Virus record (IMG/VR): IMGVR_UViG_3300043464_002550
Location: 1 to 24,020 of that record
DNA length: 24,020 nucleotides
Direction: 5' to 3' (one strand)
DNA from: a virus
In this document: positions 21,257 to 24,020 of the stretch, piece after piece
How positions within the stretch are numbered: position 1 is the stretch's first letter
How the letters are laid out: each line of letters begins with the position of its first letter
Notes under the pieces: generated by a model
Databases searched by the model: none
What the model saw: the letters and a program-made list of their open reading frames with translations, nothing else
What the model was told of the DNA's origin: nothing
Translations under genes and position numbers: made by a program

Positions 21257-21823
21257 TTATTTCAACGACTCCATAATGTCATTGTATACTTGATCTTGCT
21301 TGTCGTGAACAAGTTCCCAAATATTCTCAGACCAAAGATCAGAATAAACTTCACTTTGTTCATCTTGATCAAGTTCCTTGAGCGACGGAACCATTTGCTC
21401 CATCATCTCTGTAATTTCGCCTTCTTCACCCCACTCACACCCATCAACCATACCATCCTTGTTGTAAACATAAACACCAAAGAAGTTTGGCATTTCGTCT
21501 TCATACATGATAGAAGCGATGAAGTCTGGATCAGCAGAAGCAATTTGCTCAAAGAGCCATTCTAATCCTGCTTGCGGAAAACTCCAAGCAGAAACTGTAT
21601 TGAAATAATCTTCTCCGCGATCTTCGAAGTAACACCACTTCGGTCCGACGTTCTGAAGATTCCATTCGTAGAGATTGCTGGTCTCACGATCAATACCGAA
21701 GATGTCACTGAACCACTCATAGCCATCTCCAGTTCGAACACGCGAGTATAGTTCTTGCAACTTTGCTTTGCCAGCATCGTTGAGTTTCTCAAAACGAACA
21801 TGAGTGTTTACATGATTAGCCAT
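21257..21823 (-). CDS. Conserved phage/plasmid-type protein with ferredoxin-like N-terminus (DUF1281/Api92-like), unknown function
   Basis: A 188-residue acidic protein. The N-terminus MANHVNTHVRFEKLNDAGKA and the pattern YEWNLQNVGPKWCYFED, then SAWSFPQAGLEWLFEQIA, resemble the DUF1281/Api92-like family found in phages and plasmids, which has a ferredoxin-like domain. The C-terminus is an acidic helical tail (LDQDEQSEVYSDLWSENI). No catalytic residues are evident. GGAG lies seven bases before the ATG. Family assignment is by eye. Confidence 0.7.
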   Translation of the reverse strand: MANHVNTHVRFEKLNDAGKAKLQELYSRVRTGDGYEWFSDIFGIDRETSNLYEWNLQNVGPKWCYFEDRGEDYFNTVSAWSFPQAGLEWLFEQIASADPDFIASIMYEDEMPNFFGVYVYNKDGMVDGCEWGEEGEITEMMEQMVPSLKELDQDEQSEVYSDLWSENIWELVHDKQDQVYNDIMESLK

Positions 21824-21844
21824 AATAATCTCCAGTCATAAAAA

Positions 21845-21921
21845 TGGTCGGACATGCAGGATTCGAACCTGCGACCTTCTGCTCCCAAAGCAGACGCACT
21901 ACCAGGCTGTGCTAATGTCCG
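21845..21921 (-). tRNA. tRNA-Pro(TGG)
   Basis: Acceptor CGGACAT/ATGTCCG with encoded CCA. Anticodon loop TTTGGGA. Canonical D loop with GG and T loop TTCGAAT. Confidence 0.94.
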
Positions 21922-21932
21922 ATTGTTTATAT

Positions 21933-21961
21933 ATTATACTATAGTAATTTGCAAAAGTAAA
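21933..21961 (-). promoter_or_regulatory. Sigma70-like promoter upstream of tRNA-Pro
   Basis: On the - strand TTTACT (21956-21961), 17 bp, TATAAT (21933-21938), ending 12 bp before the tRNA-Pro 5' end. It shares TTTACTTTTGC and the TAG before TATAAT with the promoter at 14268-14296. Confidence 0.75.
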
Positions 21962-21969
21962 GTTAAATT

Positions 21970-22046
21970 TGGTGGGACCACTTGGACTTGAACCAAGAAT
22001 CAACAAATTATGAGTTTGCTGCATTAACCAATTATGCTATGGTCCC
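21970..22046 (-). tRNA. tRNA with CAT anticodon (Met elongator or Ile2)
   Basis: Acceptor GGGACCA/TGGTCCC with encoded CCA. Anticodon loop CTCATAA. D loop with GG and T loop TTCAAGT canonical. The T-arm and variable region look more like Ile2 (lysidine-modified, reading ATA) than elongator Met, but this cannot be settled by eye. Confidence 0.9.
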
Positions 22047-22050
22047 AATT

Positions 22051-22392
22051 TTAAATGGCAAAAGATGTCCCACAACCACAAGACCCTTGCATATTTGGAT
22101 TTTTAATTACAAATGAACTGCTGAATAGTTTCTTTTCAAAATCTATTATAACACCATCAACATATGGATAACTGAATGGGTCAACAATCACTTTGATATT
22201 GTGTTGCTCAATCATTGTATCATCTTCTTGAATTGTGTCTTCAATGCTAAAACCATATTGCATGCCAGAACAACCACCACCCTCAGCATGAATGCGAAAA
22301 AGAAGGTTAGGTGTATTCCAGGCATTGCGATGATCCTTGATCATTGCCTCTGTGATTTTATCTGCTGCAGATTTTGTAAGTGTAATGTTCAT
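22051..22392 (-). CDS. A-type iron-sulfur cluster carrier (IscA/ErpA/HesB-like)
   Basis: A 113-residue protein of normal family length. The three cluster-binding Cys are present: C41 in HAEGGGCSGMQYGFSI, and C105 and C107 in GSCGCGTSF. VDPFSYPYVDGVIIDFE is also typical (usual form: D..S...L.G..IDY). These proteins accept Fe-S clusters from IscU-like scaffolds and pass them to target enzymes. It lies between two tRNAs. It could supply a phage or host Fe-S enzyme; phage-encoded homologues are known from aquatic phages. Confidence 0.92.
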   Translation of the reverse strand: MNITLTKSAADKITEAMIKDHRNAWNTPNLLFRIHAEGGGCSGMQYGFSIEDTIQEDDTMIEQHNIKVIVDPFSYPYVDGVIIDFEKKLFSSSFVIKNPNMQGSCGCGTSFAI

Positions 22393-22411
22393 AATCTAAG
22401 ATCTTATGTAA

Positions 22412-22488
22412 TGGCGACTCGGACGGGACTCGAACCCGTAACCTCATGCGTGACAGGCATGTGAACTAACCAATTGTTCTACCGAGCC
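22412..22488 (-). tRNA. tRNA-Asp(GTC)
   Basis: Acceptor GGCTCGG/CCGAGTC, discriminator G, encoded CCA. Anticodon loop CTGTCAC. Canonical D and T loops. Confidence 0.94.
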
Positions 22489-22490
22489 AA

Positions 22491-22567
22491 TGGTGGGACA
22501 AGATGGATTCGAACCATCGACCTCAGTCTTATCAGGACTGTGCGCTAACCAACTGTGCCATTGTCCC
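22491..22567 (-). tRNA. tRNA-Ile(GAT)
   Basis: Acceptor GGGACAA/TTGTCCC with encoded CCA. Anticodon loop CTGATAA. Canonical D and T loops. It lies two bases from tRNA-Asp. Confidence 0.94.
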
Positions 22568-22572
22568 GAAAT

Positions 22573-22647
22573 TGGAGTTGCAGGTGGGTAATGCTCCCAC
22601 TTAAACAGATTTTGCAGATCTGCGCTTATCTTATCAGCCACTGCAAC
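22573..22647 (-). tRNA. tRNA-Cys(GCA) with non-canonical elbow
   Basis: Acceptor GTTGCAG/CTGCAAC with encoded CCA. Anticodon loop CTGCAAA on stem CAGAT/ATCTG. T stem GTGGG/CCCAC is perfect, but the T loop is AGCATTA instead of TTCRANN, and the D loop GATAAGATA lacks GG. All stems pair, so it does not look decayed. Confidence 0.82.
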
Positions 22648-22649
22648 AA

Positions 22650-23315
22650 TCAAGTGATCTTAATCCAATGTCTTTCTTGAGGTAGAGTTACATCTCCAAT
22701 AGAGATTGGGAAACTGACGCTCATTCTCTTCATAAGACTTGTTGCACGATGATAGACACGCATTGGAACGAAAATCGCATCACCAGGAAGAAGAACTTCA
22801 TCAATGACTGGTTGTTCTGGTAAGAAATTCATATTTCTTGCACCCATCACACCTTCATCCCAAACTTCAAATCTTGTTTCACCTTCCATCTGAACAATCA
22901 GATTGTGTGAAGTATCCCAGTGAATACCCCATCCATTTTCATTTTCGCTCAAATTGAGATAAATGTGAGCATCTGCGCATGCGCGTGTATTTGTAAATGC
23001 TTGTTCTAATTGTCCACAAATTTCGTTGATTTCTTTGTTAACTCTTGAACAATCAGAAAAATAACAATGATGTTTTTTAATCACTTCATTCAAAAGAGTT
23101 GGTGGGTAGGTGTTGACATCAGACATCCAACTTTGTCTATCCCACTGATAACCTTCACCATTGTTCAGAACTTGAAATCGCGATGGATTAATAAATGGAC
23201 GAAGATTTAAAAGATTTTCAAGGTCTTGCCATGAAAAGATCTTTGTGAATTCTTGTCGAAATACGGCAGGTTTCAGTTCCTTGACTGCTTCTAGAACATT
23301 TTGCCTAATTTGCAT
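22650..23315 (-). CDS. JmjC/cupin-like Fe(II) oxygenase
   Basis: A 221-residue protein. The iron-binding facial triad appears as H132-W-D134 in GWGIHWDTSHNLIVQMEGET and H189 in GDAIFVPMRVYHRATSL, followed by MSVSFPI. This is the layout of JmjC/Cupin_4 oxygenases, including ribosomal-protein hydroxylases of the RoxA (YcfD) type. The N-terminus FTKIFSWQDLENLLNLRPFI and SRFQVL also fits that family. The substrate may be a protein; unknown here. The stop lies just before tRNA-Cys. Confidence 0.82.
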   Translation of the reverse strand: MQIRQNVLEAVKELKPAVFRQEFTKIFSWQDLENLLNLRPFINPSRFQVLNNGEGYQWDRQSWMSDVNTYPPTLLNEVIKKHHCYFSDCSRVNKEINEICGQLEQAFTNTRACADAHIYLNLSENENGWGIHWDTSHNLIVQMEGETRFEVWDEGVMGARNMNFLPEQPVIDEVLLPGDAIFVPMRVYHRATSLMKRMSVSFPISIGDVTLPQERHWIKIT

Positions 23316-23384
23316 TTGTATCTCGTATATGAGTGAAAGATGTCATCTATTTATCAGCCTACTAAAGCGAAATTCCATATCTAT

Positions 23385-23666
23385 TCATGTTTTGATACCT
23401 TTATCTAAAGGTGTTACTGGAAAAACATCAGGTGCGGGTTCATTGGTGTTTTGTTCAACTACTATTAGCACCAATTCATCTATTTTTTTACCAGGAATCC
23501 AACAACCCTTTTCCACAATCTTATCTTTCTTAGAAACCCAATAAATGAATTTATCAGAATGCATTCTTGCAGGACATGGATCCCAAGTATGAACGACTTG
23601 AGTTTCTGTGTCGCGATTATAAAAGAACGCAACATCTCCGTTAGGAGGCAAATCAATTATTGGCAT
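23385..23666 (-). CDS. 93-residue protein of unknown function
   Basis: From ATG 23666: MPIIDLPPNGDVAFFYNRDT, THTWDPCPARMHSDKF-like segment (VVHTWDPCPARMHS), KIVEKGCWIPGKKIDELVLI, ending in a Pro-rich tail. Probably a small beta-rich domain with two Cys. GGAG lies seven bases before this ATG; the longer in-frame start at 23690 has none. A candidate structured RNA lies about 35 bases upstream. No family recognised. Confidence 0.62.
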   Translation of the reverse strand: MPIIDLPPNGDVAFFYNRDTETQVVHTWDPCPARMHSDKFIYWVSKKDKIVEKGCWIPGKKIDELVLIVVEQNTNEPAPDVFPVTPLDKGIKT

Positions 23667-23698
23667 AAAATATCTCCATGGTGTTAACATATAATTCC

Positions 23699-23780
23699 AA
23701 AAAGTGCTGGATGGGATAGTTGGGTTTGCTCACTCCAGGCATCCGATGAAGGCGACACATTACTGCTCGCCACATCCAGC
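23699..23780 (-). ncRNA. Candidate structured RNA or 5' leader element
   Basis: Between tRNA-Arg and the 93-aa gene. On the - strand GCTGGATG (23780-23773) pairs over 60 bases with CATCCAGC (23713-23706), enclosing a perfect GGCGA/TCGCC hairpin and further partly paired sequence. The closing stem is followed by AC and five T, as in a terminator or attenuator. No tRNA cloverleaf can be drawn and no ORF fills it. I do not recognise the class. Confidence 0.5.
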
Positions 23781-23826
23781 GATCCTAAATTAGTTGCTTC
23801 CTCTTTTTTGTACTATGGATCCAATT

Positions 23827-23903
23827 TGGTGCCCCTTGAAGGACTTGAACCTCCGACCTCAACCTCCGTAGAGTTGCGTTCTAATCCACTGAACTAAAGG
23901 GGC
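23827..23903 (-). tRNA. tRNA-Arg(ACG)
   Basis: Acceptor GCCCCTT/AAGGGGC, discriminator A, encoded CCA. Anticodon loop CTACGGA on stem CAACT/GGTTG. Canonical D loop with GG and T loop TTCAAGT. It would need host TadA to make inosine at position 34. Confidence 0.93.
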
Positions 23904-23906
23904 AAA

Positions 23907-23981
23907 TGGTGCCAAGTGTTGGTATCGCGCCAACCTATCAAGTTCTTCAGACTTGCGCTAATCTATCTCAGCTAACTTGGC
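23907..23981 (-). tRNA. tRNA-Phe(GAA) with non-canonical elbow
   Basis: Acceptor GCCAAGT/ACTTGGC with encoded CCA. Anticodon loop CTGAAGA on stem CAAGT/ACTTG. T stem GTTGG/CCAAC is perfect, but the T loop is CGCGATA and the D loop GAGATAGATT lacks GG. Confidence 0.83.
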
Positions 23982-24020
23982 GAATTCTTTTACAGGGCAG
24001 ACCTTTGTTACCTGTCTATG

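Noticed and set aside
23706-23780. Hammerhead-type ribozyme in the structured region
   Set aside because: On the + strand CCGATGA resembles the core CTGATGA, but the required GAAA and the third stem are missing.
1-24020. CRISPR array, insertion sequence, transposase or integrase
   Set aside because: No regularly spaced repeats, terminal inverted repeats or recombinase motifs were seen; the repeats found are within genes or single pairs.
23982-24020. A partial further tRNA at the right edge
   Set aside because: Only a short ACAGG/CCTGT inverted repeat is visible; no acceptor stem, CCA or anticodon arm can be assigned in the remaining 39 bases.

Overview
The window is a stretch of a T4-like myovirus genome (Caudoviricetes) infecting a Gram-negative, probably aquatic, bacterium. 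The diagnostic genes are baseplate/tail genes related to T4 gp19/gp54, gp26 and gp51 on the + strand, and the T4 replication and late-transcription block gp32 (ssDNA-binding), gp59 (helicase loader) and gp33 (late coactivator) on the - strand. A large accessory region follows, with PhoH, nucleases, glycosyltransferases, Fe(II) oxygenases, 15 tRNA genes and a tmRNA gene. A circularly permuted tmRNA is known from alpha-, some beta-proteobacteria and some cyanobacteria, so the host may be a proteobacterium; this is inference.

Layout. 1-3296 (+): end of an unidentified gene, a tail-tube-like protein, gp26, gp51 (joined to gp26 by a likely -1 frameshift) and a 471-aa virion protein. The tube-like and 471-aa proteins share an unusual ESIDVxG repeat. 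A UUCG hairpin at 3301-3320 terminates the converging gp32 transcript. 3349-6161 (-): gp33, gp59 and gp32 with a GMP reductase gene placed directly upstream. 6168-8966 (-): membrane-anchored SleB-type wall hydrolase, permuted tmRNA with its own terminator, CDGSH-like mini-protein, secreted EF-hand protein, a tiny membrane peptide, 2-Cys peroxiredoxin, and a secreted glycine-zipper protein. 9011-13742 (-): PD-(D/E)XK nuclease, 2OG oxygenase, PhoH, HAD phosphatase, several conserved unknowns and a GIY-YIG protein.

13785-15579 (-) is a GC-richer island of very small, stop/start-overlapping genes with a DNA-binding protein at its end and a palindrome-rich spacer. 15576-19094 (-) is a surface-glycan/nucleotide-sugar block: two glycosyltransferases, a short UDP-glucose-dehydrogenase-like enzyme and an HNH nuclease. 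19111-23981 (-) is a tRNA array interleaved with three further Fe(II)-dependent oxygenase-like genes, an A-type Fe-S carrier and unknowns, plus a candidate structured RNA.

Regulation visible in sequence: several - strand promoters with a TATAAT-like -10 and 17-bp spacer, three sharing TTTACT at -35; three good intrinsic terminators (after gp32, after the tmRNA, after the DNA-binding protein); GGAG ribosome sites; and many TAATG or ATGA overlaps that suggest translational coupling. The most unusual observations are the permuted phage tmRNA, three tRNAs with a concerted change of the D-loop/T-loop elbow, the peptide repeat shared by two tail proteins, and the gp26-gp51 frameshift.
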